35,281 nucleotides of DNA from an uncultured Porphyromonadaceae bacterium (GCA_900548705.1 URLF01000017.1:1-35281), one strand, 5' to 3'; shown: positions 7,421 through 15,297, numbered from the stretch's first letter. Translations and numbers: made by a program. The notes: a model not told the origin generated them from the letters alone.

Positions 7421-9517
7421 ATGATAGCAATCATAACTGAAAAGCCGAGTGTCGGGCAGGACATCGCCCGTGTTGTTGGCGCCAACATACGCAAAGAGGG
7501 TTACTGTACCGGCAACGGCTACATGGTGACATGGGCGCTCGGACACCTCGTGTCGCTCGCCATGCCTGGCGCATACGGTTACGACCGTACATCACCCGAA
7601 AACCTTCCCATGATTCCCGACCCATTCCGGCTGGTGGTGCGCCAGATCCGTACCGACCGTGGCATGGTAACTGACATCGCCGCCGCAAAGCAACTCAAGA
7701 TCATCGACGATGTGTTCTCGAAATGCGACGGCATCATAGTGGCGACCGATGCCGGACGCGAAGGGGAACTCATCTTCCGCTATATCTATGAATACCTCGG
7801 CTACACCAAGCCTTTCCGCAGGCTGTGGATATCGTCGCTCACAGACGAGGCAATCCGTACCGGCATGGCGAACCTGCGTGACGGTCGTGAGTACGACAGC
7901 CTCCATGCCGCCGCAGACTGCCGTGCGAAAGCCGACTGGCTTGTGGGAATGAACGCCAGCCGCGCCCTCGCCTGCGTGTCGGGCACTTCCAACAGCTCAA
8001 TCGGGCGTGTGCAGACACCCACACTGGCTATGGTGTGCACCCGTTTCCGTGAGAACCGTAATTTCGTGTCCGTCCCTTACTGGCAGTTCCATGTGACTCT
8101 CTCCAAGGACGGCAGGCTGTGCCGTTTCTTCCACAAGGATGATTTCAGGGAGAAGATACAGGCTGACGCCGCCTTTTCCCGTATCGTCCCCGGTGCCACA
8201 GGGCGTGTCACCAGGGCGGAATGCAGGCGTTCCGACCGCCAGCCTCCGCTTTTGTACGATCTCACGGCTCTTCAGAAGGACTGCAACGTGCACCACGACA
8301 TGACCGCCGAGAAGACTCTGGCCGTGGCACAGTCGCTCTACGAGAAGAAACTGATATCCTATCCGCGAACCGGGAGCCGTTACATACCGCAGGATGTCAT
8401 GCGAACCGTGCCGGAATTGCTGCAAAAGGTGTGCGCCATGCCGGAATTGTACACCTACGGTGCCACTTTTGACCTTTCAACGCTCAACAACCGCAGCGTA
8501 AACGACTCCAAAGTGACCGACCATCACGCTCTGATTGTCACCGGTGTCGCCCCCTCGGGCGTTTCCGGCGACGAACGTGCCGTCTATCTGATGATTGCCG
8601 GGCGTATGCTCGAAGCATTCTCGCCCCCGTGTGTCACCGAGACACACCTGACCGAAGCCGAAATCTGCGGGATGCCGTTCCGTTCCAAGTCCTCATCCGT
8701 CGTAATACCCGGCTGGCGTGCCGTGTTCGACCGCAAAGAGGACCGTGGCGAGGATGAATCCGATGACAATGCGGCTTGTGCCGCCTTTTCCGTCGGCGAT
8801 ATCGCGCCGGTTTCTGGGCACGGGCTGGCGCAGAGGAAGACCATGCCGCGCCCTTTGTACACCGAGGCCACCCTCCTTGCCGCAATGGAATCGTGCGGCA
8901 AGGATATCGCCGACGAGAAAGCGCGCGAAGCAGTCAGGAACATAGGCATTGGCACGCCCGCCACTCGTGCGGCCATTATCGCCACTCTGGTTAAACGCGA
9001 CTATATACGTCGTTCCGGCAAGTGCATCGTGCCCACTGACAAGGGACTGGCGCTGTACGATGCCGTGAAGGATATGCTCGTGGCTGATGTAGGCATGACC
9101 GGCAGCTGGGAGAACACTCTGTTGCAGATCGAACGGCACACCCTTGAACCATCGACATTCATGAACGCCATTGTCGGCTATACGCGCAAGGCCACCACTG
9201 AGATTCTCGGAATCACCGTGCCTGTCACCCCGGTACATTCCCGCCCGTGTCCCAAATGCGGCAAGGGGAATGTCGTGATACGGGCCAAGATCGCCCGATG
9301 CGACAATACTTCCTGCGGTTTGCTGGTGTTCAGGCGATTTTTGAACAAGGAACTAACGGACAGCCATATCGAACAGTTGCTGTCATCCGGTAGGACTAAG
9401 CTTATAAAGGGATTCAAGGGAAAGAAGGGAAATTCATTCGATGCCATGCTTGTTTTCGACAGCGGCTACAATGTCACGCTCGCTTTCCCGGACAGGAAGA
9501 CTTCAAGAAAGAGATAG
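7421..9517 (+). CDS. topB: DNA topoisomerase III (type IA)
   Basis: A 698-residue type IA topoisomerase that passes single strands and decatenates DNA, a frequent passenger of conjugative elements. The TOPRIM domain has EKPSVGQDIARVVG (7-20) and ATDAGREGELIFRY (108-121). SSIGRVQTPTLAMV spans 192-205. The catalytic tyrosine is Tyr314 in LISYPRTGSRYI; the usual Asp after YPRT is Gly here, a small deviation. A C-terminal zinc ribbon starts at 610 (CPKC, then CDNTSCG), followed by a short basic domain. The start at 7421 gives the canonical MIAIITEKPSV N-terminus. It lies in the middle of the DUF3945-to-PRTRC gene run and probably serves element transfer or replication. Confidence 0.96.
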   Translation: MIAIITEKPSVGQDIARVVGANIRKEGYCTGNGYMVTWALGHLVSLAMPGAYGYDRTSPENLPMIPDPFRLVVRQIRTDRGMVTDIAAAKQLKIIDDVFSKCDGIIVATDAGREGELIFRYIYEYLGYTKPFRRLWISSLTDEAIRTGMANLRDGREYDSLHAAADCRAKADWLVGMNASRALACVSGTSNSSIGRVQTPTLAMVCTRFRENRNFVSVPYWQFHVTLSKDGRLCRFFHKDDFREKIQADAAFSRIVPGATGRVTRAECRRSDRQPPLLYDLTALQKDCNVHHDMTAEKTLAVAQSLYEKKLISYPRTGSRYIPQDVMRTVPELLQKVCAMPELYTYGATFDLSTLNNRSVNDSKVTDHHALIVTGVAPSGVSGDERAVYLMIAGRMLEAFSPPCVTETHLTEAEICGMPFRSKSSSVVIPGWRAVFDRKEDRGEDESDDNAACAAFSVGDIAPVSGHGLAQRKTMPRPLYTEATLLAAMESCGKDIADEKAREAVRNIGIGTPATRAAIIATLVKRDYIRRSGKCIVPTDKGLALYDAVKDMLVADVGMTGSWENTLLQIERHTLEPSTFMNAIVGYTRKATTEILGITVPVTPVHSRPCPKCGKGNVVIRAKIARCDNTSCGLLVFRRFLNKELTDSHIEQLLSSGRTKLIKGFKGKKGNSFDAMLVFDSGYNVTLAFPDRKTSRKR

Positions 9518-9530
9518 GACAGTGAATGCC

Positions 9531-9692
9531 GTCATTCGGATTCGGAGGCGAAGTTCGTGGCTCGCCATTTTCCACCGTCAAGGCCGGGCCTTGCGGTACG
9601 GGCAAAAATAATCCTCGCTGCGCTCCGGTATTTTTACCCGTAGCCTTGTCTGTGGAGGCGCGCCACGGGGGAGCCTCCGAAATCCGGATGAC
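9531..9692. repeat. Long imperfect palindrome, copy C
   Basis: About 160-180 bp immediately after topB. The outer arm GTCATTCGGATTCGGAGGC (9531-9549) pairs with GCCTCCGAAATCCGGATGAC (9673-9692), allowing one mismatch and one gap. The middle arms include a GTGG/CCAC pairing. The core runs from CAAGGCCGGGCC at 9579 to TAGCCTTG near 9648, with ATCCTCGCTGCGCTCCGG in the middle. The core is almost the same as copy D, but the outer arms are unrelated. Confidence 0.82.
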
Positions 9693-9722
9693 ACCGTGTC
9701 ACCCCGGTAAAGATTTATAGTT

Positions 9723-9959
9723 ATGAAAGCATCTGCACTTATCACAAGGATCACTGGCATGAGGTGGCTGTGGAAAGCAATCCTGATACTCGCTTTGGCC
9801 GCCATGTTCGGATACCTCTATACAAGGGGCGTATCACCTGTATGGGCGGCGTTGGCAATAGTCTTTTTCAGGGGATTCTTTCGATTCCTCTATAAGATTG
9901 CCTGCATCATAGTGGCGGCGGCCCTGCTGTTCGCCATAATCAGCGGTCTGATTTTCTGA
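9723..9959 (+). CDS. Small membrane protein (78 aa)
   Basis: Two strong hydrophobic segments are present, roughly residues 17-33 (WKAILILALAAMFGYLY) and 60-78 (IACIIVAAALLFAIISG), with a third moderately hydrophobic stretch near 40-55. Basic residues (Arg, Lys) flank the first and second segments. No family is recognised. It stands between two copies of the long palindrome, and its start follows copy C by about 30 bases. It is probably an inner-membrane protein of the element; nothing indicates its partner. Confidence 0.65.
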   Translation: MKASALITRITGMRWLWKAILILALAAMFGYLYTRGVSPVWAALAIVFFRGFFRFLYKIACIIVAAALLFAIISGLIF

Positions 9960-10100
9960 AACAACGCATCATGATTTCCCATCTCAGGCATAGATTGACA
10001 AAAAACTTATATGGTTGGGCCGTCCACATGGGCGGCTCTTTGTATTTGCGGTGTGAAGTAGAAACATATATGAAGAGAATGAGGAAGAAAGGAATAGTCT

Positions 10101-10276
10101 GGCTGACAGACCCGAAGGAACTACCGGGCAAAATTAGCGTCCTCCTCTTTCGGACTGCAAGGCCGGGCCTTGCGGTTTCGGGAAAAATCATCCTCGCTAC
10201 GCTCCGGTATTTTTCCCGAAAGCCTTGCATTACCGGAGTCGGCCGCTGTAATGCCCTTGTAGTTCATCGGGCTGCC
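10101..10276. repeat. Long imperfect palindrome, copy D
   Basis: The outer arm around CCCGAAGGAACTACCGGGC (10111-10129) pairs with the complement of GCCCTTGTAGTTCATCGGG (10253-10271). The core runs from GCAAGGCCGGGCCTTGCGG at 10157 to AAAGCCTTGC at 10228, containing ATCCTCGCTACGCTCCGG. It fills most of the 350-bp gap 9960-10310; the rest of that gap has no convincing gene. The 110-residue open frame at 9971-10303 runs straight through the palindrome and is rejected. Confidence 0.82.
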
Positions 10277-10310
10277 AAGCCCGGATATTCAATAATAAAT
10301 TAAAAAAGAA

Positions 10311-10526
10311 ATGACTATGAGACAAGCTATCATGACAGCGGCACAACCGGCGGTGACAATCCCGGTGCCGAAGAAAAGAATCGTCCGGATTGAAAGACCG
10401 GAAATCAAGTTCCCGTCACGCAGGACAGGGGGACCGGTGCATATCTCCACCATCCTGGATCCTATAATGGAGATAAGCCGGCATCCTGACCGCAACAGGC
10501 TTCTCGCTGAATTCTTCAAGGGATGA
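10311..10526 (+). CDS. Small basic protein preceding PRTRC E (71 aa)
   Basis: A basic, Pro/Arg-rich protein starting MTMRQAIMTAAQP, with RIVRIERPEIKFPSRR in the middle and a helical C-terminus ending NRLLAEFFKG. I do not recognise it. It ends 45 bases upstream of the PRTRC E gene in the same direction and is likely co-transcribed. The composition suggests a nucleic-acid- or protein-binding peptide, but this is only inference. A start at 10317 is also possible. Confidence 0.6.
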   Translation: MTMRQAIMTAAQPAVTIPVPKKRIVRIERPEIKFPSRRTGGPVHISTILDPIMEISRHPDRNRLLAEFFKG

Positions 10527-10571
10527 GCGCAGGCAATAACCGGAAATATTCACACTAAATACGATAAGAAT

Positions 10572-11672
10572 ATGTTTTTTCAATCAATGAACCAGATGAT
10601 GAACCCGAACGTGGATATCACGTTGGTCATCCGCAAGTCCGCCGACGGGCGCATGGCGGTGTCGGTGCTCCCGAAGTCAAACACACTCAAGGACGAGGCG
10701 CAGAACAGCATCGTGCCGCTGACACTTAACGGCACACCCGAAGAACTCGACTCCGGTTTCTTGCAGGTAGTGGCACGTCCTATGCAAAAAGCATCAGGAC
10801 TGATCTCCAACATGGCGCAGTTCGAGGCGCAGGCCAACAAAGCGGCGTCATCGAGCAAGGGAGCTAAGGAAGCCAAGGCGAAAGAGTCCAAAGAGGACAG
10901 GGAGAAGCGCGAGAAGTATGAGAAAAATCTCAAGAAGGCGGAGGAGCATATCGCCGCCAAGAGACACAAGGAGGCTGTGGACGCGCTTACCGAGGCACGC
11001 AAGTACGCCAAACACGATGACTTGAAGTCAATCGACGAGCGGATTGATGAGCAGAAAAAGCTGGCATCACAGGGAGACCTCTTCGGAATGATGGAGGAAC
11101 CCGCACAGGATCAACCGCAATCGGCACAAGTCCAGCAACCGGTGCAACAGCCCGCGACGGCGCAGGTACAGCAACCGCAGGCTCAGCCTCAGCCAATGCC
11201 GGAACCGGTGCAGCAGGTTCAACAGCCGACCGCTCAACAGCAACCGCTTCAGCAACCTGCTACGCAACAGCAAACGGTCATGCCACAGCAGGAGATGCCG
11301 GCACAAGCCGCACATCCCGCTCAACAGCCATACGGCAATCCCGGACAGGGATATGGTGGCCAGTACGTATATCCGCAACAGCCGCATGGATGGCCGCAGC
11401 AGGCACATCCCAACAATGGTTATCCGCAATATGCGCATCCAAATGGCGGGATGATGCCGCCAAACGGAGGTCACCACGGCGCATACCCTCCCAACGGACA
11501 GCAACGGTATGCGCAGCAACCGATGCCGTTCGATCATGACATGGCGGCTCATGCACCGAGAATGGCCGATCCTGACGACGCACCACCTTACCGACCGGAG
11601 GAATATGCGGAATATCCCGACTTCCCGGCATCAATGTTACAAGGAAATTATGCACAACCCCAAATGATGTAA
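10572..11672 (+). CDS. PRTRC system protein E
   Basis: First recognised gene of the PRTRC (ParB-related, ThiF-related cassette) module. The 366-residue protein has a folded N-terminal domain (1-95) with ITLVIRKSADGRMAVSVLPK and a GTPEELDSGFLQVVARP stretch typical of PRTRC E. A highly charged helical or coiled-coil region follows (about 93-170, repeated Lys/Glu). The long tail (about 180-366) is low-complexity, rich in Gln, Pro, Ala and later Tyr/Gly/His, and probably disordered. No enzymatic motif is seen. It is separated by 4 bases from PRTRC C. In other elements PRTRC E always accompanies the ThiF and B genes; its biochemical role is unknown, and scaffolding is a guess. Confidence 0.88.
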   Translation: MFFQSMNQMMNPNVDITLVIRKSADGRMAVSVLPKSNTLKDEAQNSIVPLTLNGTPEELDSGFLQVVARPMQKASGLISNMAQFEAQANKAASSSKGAKEAKAKESKEDREKREKYEKNLKKAEEHIAAKRHKEAVDALTEARKYAKHDDLKSIDERIDEQKKLASQGDLFGMMEEPAQDQPQSAQVQQPVQQPATAQVQQPQAQPQPMPEPVQQVQQPTAQQQPLQQPATQQQTVMPQQEMPAQAAHPAQQPYGNPGQGYGGQYVYPQQPHGWPQQAHPNNGYPQYAHPNGGMMPPNGGHHGAYPPNGQQRYAQQPMPFDHDMAAHAPRMADPDDAPPYRPEEYAEYPDFPASMLQGNYAQPQMM

Positions 11673-11676
11673 GACT

Positions 11677-11898
11677 ATGGCACTTGAAATCACAGGAATC
11701 AAACGCGTGTTCACTTTCAAGAAAGGGACAGCCACAATCACGCTCGACGACCCCAATCCGTCAGACAGCCCCGAAATGGTGATGGGTTTCTATTCCAACA
11801 CCTATCCCGAACTGACAACCGCCACGGTACACGGTCCGACCATGAAGGACGATGCGGCGGTCTATGAGTTCAAGACCACAATCGGAACCAAAGGATAA
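11677..11898 (+). CDS. PRTRC system protein C, ubiquitin-like
   Basis: A 73-residue protein beginning MALEITGIKRVFTF, with strand-rich segments (GTATITLDD, AAVYEFKTTIG) and a SNTYPELTTATVHGP motif characteristic of PRTRC C. From memory, this family is the one Pfam names Prok_Ub, a ubiquitin-like beta-grasp fold. The C-terminus is ...TTIGTKG, ending in glycine directly before the stop, as expected for a ubiquitin-like modifier that is born mature. It sits 4 bases after PRTRC E. The family call is strong; the modifier role is inferred from the fold and from the E1- and E2-like neighbours. Confidence 0.87.
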   Translation: MALEITGIKRVFTFKKGTATITLDDPNPSDSPEMVMGFYSNTYPELTTATVHGPTMKDDAAVYEFKTTIGTKG

Positions 11899-11903
11899 AC
11901 AAT

Positions 11904-12074
11904 ATGCCTGAAACCAAAGATTCTAAAAACAAGAAACAATGTGTACACTTGGACGAACAGCAGCAGGAACGGCTCGCAAGGCTGATAATAAGCCAGACAG
12001 AGCGAGGATTCCGGCATGGGACGGCCAGGAAGGAAATGATGACGGCGCCAAGCGGTGCCGTTGTCATTTTCTGA
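11904..12074 (+). CDS. Possible small protein overlapping the next gene (56 aa)
   Basis: An ATG five bases after the PRTRC C stop opens a 56-codon frame (MPETKDSKNKKQC... to ...SGAVVIF) that ends at 12074. It is Lys/Gln/Arg-rich with a helical HLDEQQQERLARLIISQT segment. It overlaps, in another frame, the first 45 or so codons of the long frame beginning at 11939. Its composition is more protein-like than the overlapping part of that frame, so it may be the true gene here, with the downstream protein starting later. Function unknown. Confidence 0.45.
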   Translation: MPETKDSKNKKQCVHLDEQQQERLARLIISQTERGFRHGTARKEMMTAPSGAVVIF

Positions 12075-13018
12075 CAACCCCGCTTCGGCCTATCGCACCG
12101 GAACATGTGCAGGCAGGAGAGGAGAACGACGGATACGAACTTGTCACGCAGGAAAACTACGAGTATCTGCGTGACTCGTATCTGCGTTATGCCGAACTTA
12201 TGGAAGCCACGCCCAATCATAGACCGGGCGCGTCGCTTGGCGAAAGTATAAACAATGTATATCGTGAAATGCGCGCTTTGATAGGCGACAAGCCTAATCT
12301 TAACATAGAGGAAAATGGAGGCCGGCTCTATTTCAACCTTTGGGCATATTATGAATGGGGAAAATATATGGTGTATTATTTCCCGGTAAAATTCATTGAG
12401 GAACTGAATCCGAGGTTAAAGCGCATAGCCATCTCGTTTTTTAACGGATTGATGCACGCCAACGGTTTCTCAACCATTATGGAGGAATATGACCTGGATA
12501 TTGTATTGGAGTGGATGACGGATACGCAATGCCAGACACATGAAGAGGTTGAAAAGGCCAAGGCTCTGAAATATTCCTATGATTGTGGTAGGGCGTTCAA
12601 GTTGCTGGAAACCGTCTGGAAAAAATCCTACCACAAGAATCTCAAAGCAGCCGTGGACAGGTACATGCCCCAAAACGAATTGGAGAGGTCTCTGATAAAT
12701 GCCATGCAAGAAGGCATGGAGTTCATATATACGGACCGGGGGCTCATGCGCTACGCATACGACCCGTATTTTGACGAGGAATGCGACTATCCGCCCATAC
12801 CGCTCGACCGTCAGATCCGTGTGTTGTATGACGCAGACGACATTGTCAGCGATGGAATACTTGACTATTTCAACTGCGAACAAAGGGAGACATACGAGAT
12901 TACTCCCGTAAGGTGTATGGCATTGTCACCCCATACGGATAAACTTTTCTCTATGGGGGACAATTATCCTGAACGTTTCTTCAAGTGGGCAACCAAGTTT
13001 ATTGACATAATATCATAG
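11939..13018 (+). CDS. Unrecognised protein inside the PRTRC cassette (position of PRTRC F)
   Basis: The frame gives up to 359 residues. From about residue 60 on (GYELVTQENYEYLRDSYLRY) it reads as a convincing, mostly helical soluble protein rich in Tyr, Phe and acidic residues, with AYYEWGKYMVYYFPV and CDYPPIPLDRQIRVLYD segments. The first 50 or so residues overlap the 56-codon frame at 11904 and look unnatural, so the true start may be internal (for example the GTG near 12107). It lies between PRTRC C and B, the position some cassettes use for protein F, but I cannot confirm homology. A stop-to-start gap of 4 bases to PRTRC B shows tight coupling. Confidence 0.72.
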   Translation: MCTLGRTAAGTARKADNKPDRARIPAWDGQEGNDDGAKRCRCHFLTTPLRPIAPEHVQAGEENDGYELVTQENYEYLRDSYLRYAELMEATPNHRPGASLGESINNVYREMRALIGDKPNLNIEENGGRLYFNLWAYYEWGKYMVYYFPVKFIEELNPRLKRIAISFFNGLMHANGFSTIMEEYDLDIVLEWMTDTQCQTHEEVEKAKALKYSYDCGRAFKLLETVWKKSYHKNLKAAVDRYMPQNELERSLINAMQEGMEFIYTDRGLMRYAYDPYFDEECDYPPIPLDRQIRVLYDADDIVSDGILDYFNCEQRETYEITPVRCMALSPHTDKLFSMGDNYPERFFKWATKFIDIIS

Positions 13019-13022
13019 GTAT

Positions 13023-13727
13023 ATGGAAACAAATAAAATCACGCGCAACCTGACGGATCTTCTATATCCGGCAGCGGTTCTTATAGCATACAGGAACACG
13101 GAAGGGAACCGGGAGTCCTATTTTCTCGAACTGAGAACGATAGATGAGGGCGGCAATTTCTGCGAGGGACGACCGGTGTCCTTTGAGTTCATGAATGAGC
13201 TTTTAAAGGGTTATTCGGAATCACACTCCACAACCCCGTATGGTTCTCTGCCGGACAACCTGTTATTCAGCGACTGCCGGAAGGGATCCGAGCGGTATGT
13301 CTGGTATAATCCGCCTTGCAGACGTATGATGTTTTTCAATGAAAGTCTCGGAATCGAGAGTGCCGAATACAATATTCCGGGAGTGGTATATGATGCAGGA
13401 GGGCATGGGATGAGGATATATGCGTATCTTGACAAAAAGATTACCCCCGAAACGCCGTTGTATGCCGCACCATTCTTCAATGTCACCGGGGCAAACGTAT
13501 GTCTGGGCAATGCCAAAATAGAAAAGCCGAGGAATCTTACATATTCGAGGCTGATCGAATACTGGGAAAAGAAATTCTGGCTCACGGAGTTCTCCCATCT
13601 TGGCGGTGGAAATAATCCGACAAAATCCAACCTCGTGCTGGTCACAAAGGCTGCCATGAACAAGCCTTTTGACCTTAATGAACTGAAACCGATCAATAAA
13701 CTGAAATTAAAAGATATTTTGAAATGA
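13023..13727 (+). CDS. PRTRC system protein B, E2-like
   Basis: A 234-residue protein of the PRTRC B family, which from memory Pfam calls a prokaryotic E2 family (Prok-E2_D). The key segment is PLYAAPFFNVTGANVCLG (residues 145-162). Its P-x-x-N-V-x-G-x-x-(I/V)-C-L pattern matches the active-site neighbourhood of ubiquitin-conjugating enzymes, making Cys160 the candidate thioester cysteine. Upstream, YNPPCRRMMFF (95-105) and MRIYAYL (130-136) would form the sheet. The start at 13023 is 4 bases after the previous stop, and its end overlaps the ThiF gene as ATGA. It would accept the ubiquitin-like protein from the E1-like partner; this role is inferred. Confidence 0.9.
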   Translation: METNKITRNLTDLLYPAAVLIAYRNTEGNRESYFLELRTIDEGGNFCEGRPVSFEFMNELLKGYSESHSTTPYGSLPDNLLFSDCRKGSERYVWYNPPCRRMMFFNESLGIESAEYNIPGVVYDAGGHGMRIYAYLDKKITPETPLYAAPFFNVTGANVCLGNAKIEKPRNLTYSRLIEYWEKKFWLTEFSHLGGGNNPTKSNLVLVTKAAMNKPFDLNELKPINKLKLKDILK

Positions 13728-14512
13728 AACGTGTACATTATATCGACAACTATCTGCTTAACCCGCAGCATCCCGTAACAGTCAATCTAATAGGTGTCGG
13801 TGGCACCGGTTCACAAGTGCTTACCAATCTTGCACGGCTGGATGTGACACTGAGGGCATTGAACCATCCCGGACTGTTTGTCACGGTATATGATCCGGAC
13901 GTGGTTACGGAATCAAATATCGGAAGACAGCTTTTCAGCTTCTCTGACCTTGGGCTGAACAAGGCCCAATGCCTTGTGACAAGACTCAACCATTTCTTCG
14001 GCAATGACTGGCAGGCCGTACCGAAGATATATCCCTTAAATTTTCACGCTGCAAAGGATGAGGACATTGCCAACATAACAATTACCTGCACCGATACTAT
14101 CAAGTCACGCCTTGATATGTGGAAAATACTGAAAGCCGTGCCGGACAACGATTACAGGGACTATAAGACTTCTTTATATTGGCTCGATTTCGGCAACACA
14201 CAGACTTCCGGTCAGGTCGTACTCGGCACGGTTCCCGAAAAGATAAAACAGCCCAAGTCCCAGCAATACAAGACCGTCGGCTCACTGAAAGTCATCACAC
14301 GTTATGTTCGGTATGCGCGTGTCAAGGAAACGGACTCCGGACCAAGCTGCTCCCTCGCCGAAGCATTGGAGAAACAGGATCTATTTATCAATTCGACATT
14401 GGCGCAGCTCGGCTGTAACCTGCTATGGAAAATGTTCCGCCACGGAATGATAGAACATCACGGACTTTACCTGAATCTTGCTACAATGAAAGTAAATCCA
14501 ATTATAGTATAA
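13724..14512 (+). CDS. PRTRC system ThiF family protein, E1-like
   Basis: A 262-residue adenylyltransferase-type Rossmann protein of the E1/ThiF/MoeB superfamily. The nucleotide-binding loop GVGGTGS is at 24-30, followed by YDPDVVTESNIGRQLF (56-71), the classical D-x-D-x-V-x-x-S-N-x-x-R-Q signature with Arg68 and Gln69. GLNKAQ (77-82) supplies the conserved lysine. TCTDT lies at 121-125, and GPSCSLAEAL with Cys209 is a candidate catalytic cysteine. No Cys-x-x-Cys zinc pairs are present, unlike ThiF/MoeB. Its start overlaps the PRTRC B stop by 4 bases. It would activate the C-terminal glycine of the PRTRC C protein. Confidence 0.92.
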   Translation: MKRVHYIDNYLLNPQHPVTVNLIGVGGTGSQVLTNLARLDVTLRALNHPGLFVTVYDPDVVTESNIGRQLFSFSDLGLNKAQCLVTRLNHFFGNDWQAVPKIYPLNFHAAKDEDIANITITCTDTIKSRLDMWKILKAVPDNDYRDYKTSLYWLDFGNTQTSGQVVLGTVPEKIKQPKSQQYKTVGSLKVITRYVRYARVKETDSGPSCSLAEALEKQDLFINSTLAQLGCNLLWKMFRHGMIEHHGLYLNLATMKVNPIIV

Positions 14513-14611
14513 ATACCATAGCCTTGAAATTCGATAGGTTAATCCAAATTTTTTGCATCATGATTCCATTATTATTTTGTAACTTCGCAAAGTAAAACGA
14601 TAGAAATTAAT

Positions 14612-15223
14612 ATGATAACCAACCGTGAAGAAGTGCTTGAAAACGCCCTGCGCGTTTTCGCCAAGATGAATTATGAAAAGGCAAGTCAGGTAGAAATCGG
14701 AAAAGCCTGCGGACTGACGAAAGCCGGGCTGGTGTACTATTATCCGATAAAGCTGGATCTTTTTGTTGCGGTTATAGATAAATACGTGTTCGGGATGCAG
14801 TCGGTGGCAAACAAGTTCCGGTTCAATGCTGCTACCCTGTCGGAATTTATCGAACAATATATAAAAGGTGTGGAGCATACAATGCGGAAACTCATTTCGC
14901 TTCTTGATGACGGCAGGAATCCGGCAGGATGTAGTTTTAATTTCTATTACTACCATCTTTTGATGCAGGTACGGCTCTACTATCCAAATGTGGAGAAAAA
15001 GATAGCCGGCATGTTCCAACAGGAATATGAATTCTGGAGAGAGGCCATACAATTGGCACAGGACAACGGGGAGATACGGGGCAATCTTGACATCGAGGAT
15101 ACAGCCATGATGTTCCGGCAGGTATTTTTCGGATTGTCATTCGAGCAATCATTTTTAAGAGGTCTTGACATACAACGGCTTGCAAGGGAATTGCGTTTCG
15201 TTTATTCGCTGTTAAAAGCCTGA
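14612..15223 (+). CDS. TetR/AcrR family transcriptional repressor
   Basis: A 203-residue regulator. The N-terminal helix-turn-helix is typical of TetR (residues 6-50: REEVLENALRVFAKMNYEKA, then VEIGKACGLTKAGLVYYYP with the conserved LVYYYP-like recognition end). The helical C-terminal ligand/dimer domain is variable. A weak -7-like box TAACTTCG at 14580-14587 precedes it. A hairpin terminator at 15237-15266 ends the gene, and just beyond it lies a palindromic operator over the promoter of the lipoprotein gene, the natural candidate target. The inducing ligand is not predictable. Confidence 0.93.
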   Translation: MITNREEVLENALRVFAKMNYEKASQVEIGKACGLTKAGLVYYYPIKLDLFVAVIDKYVFGMQSVANKFRFNAATLSEFIEQYIKGVEHTMRKLISLLDDGRNPAGCSFNFYYYHLLMQVRLYYPNVEKKIAGMFQQEYEFWREAIQLAQDNGEIRGNLDIEDTAMMFRQVFFGLSFEQSFLRGLDIQRLARELRFVYSLLKA

Positions 15224-15236
15224 AATGTTAAAAATG

Positions 15237-15266
15237 AGCGGTTTTGTGTTATCAACCGCTTTTTTA
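15237..15266 (+). terminator. Terminator of the TetR gene
   Basis: A 7-bp stem AGCGGTT / AACCGCT with a 10-base loop is followed directly by TTTTTT. It is a good intrinsic terminator placed 14 bases after the TetR stop codon. Confidence 0.8.
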
Positions 15267-15273
15267 TGCGTTA

Positions 15274-15297
15274 AAAACAAACCGACCGGTTTGTTTT
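15274..15297. promoter_or_regulatory. Palindromic operator, likely TetR-regulator site
   Basis: Inverted arms AAAACAAACCG and CGGTTTGTTTT (11 bp each, perfect) are separated by two bases. The right arm contains the TTTG -33 box of the downstream promoter (15290-15293), so a bound dimer would block RNA polymerase. Palindromes of this size are normal for TetR-family regulators, and the TetR gene ends 50 bases upstream. Confidence 0.75.

Noticed and set aside
9971..10303. 110-codon plus-strand frame
   Set aside because: Most of it is the sequence of palindrome copy D; the same amino-acid stretch appears as a shadow of copy A.
11100..11560. Tandem repeat or CRISPR-like signal
   Set aside because: The repetition is coding low complexity (Gln/Pro codons) in the tail of PRTRC E, without regular spacers.
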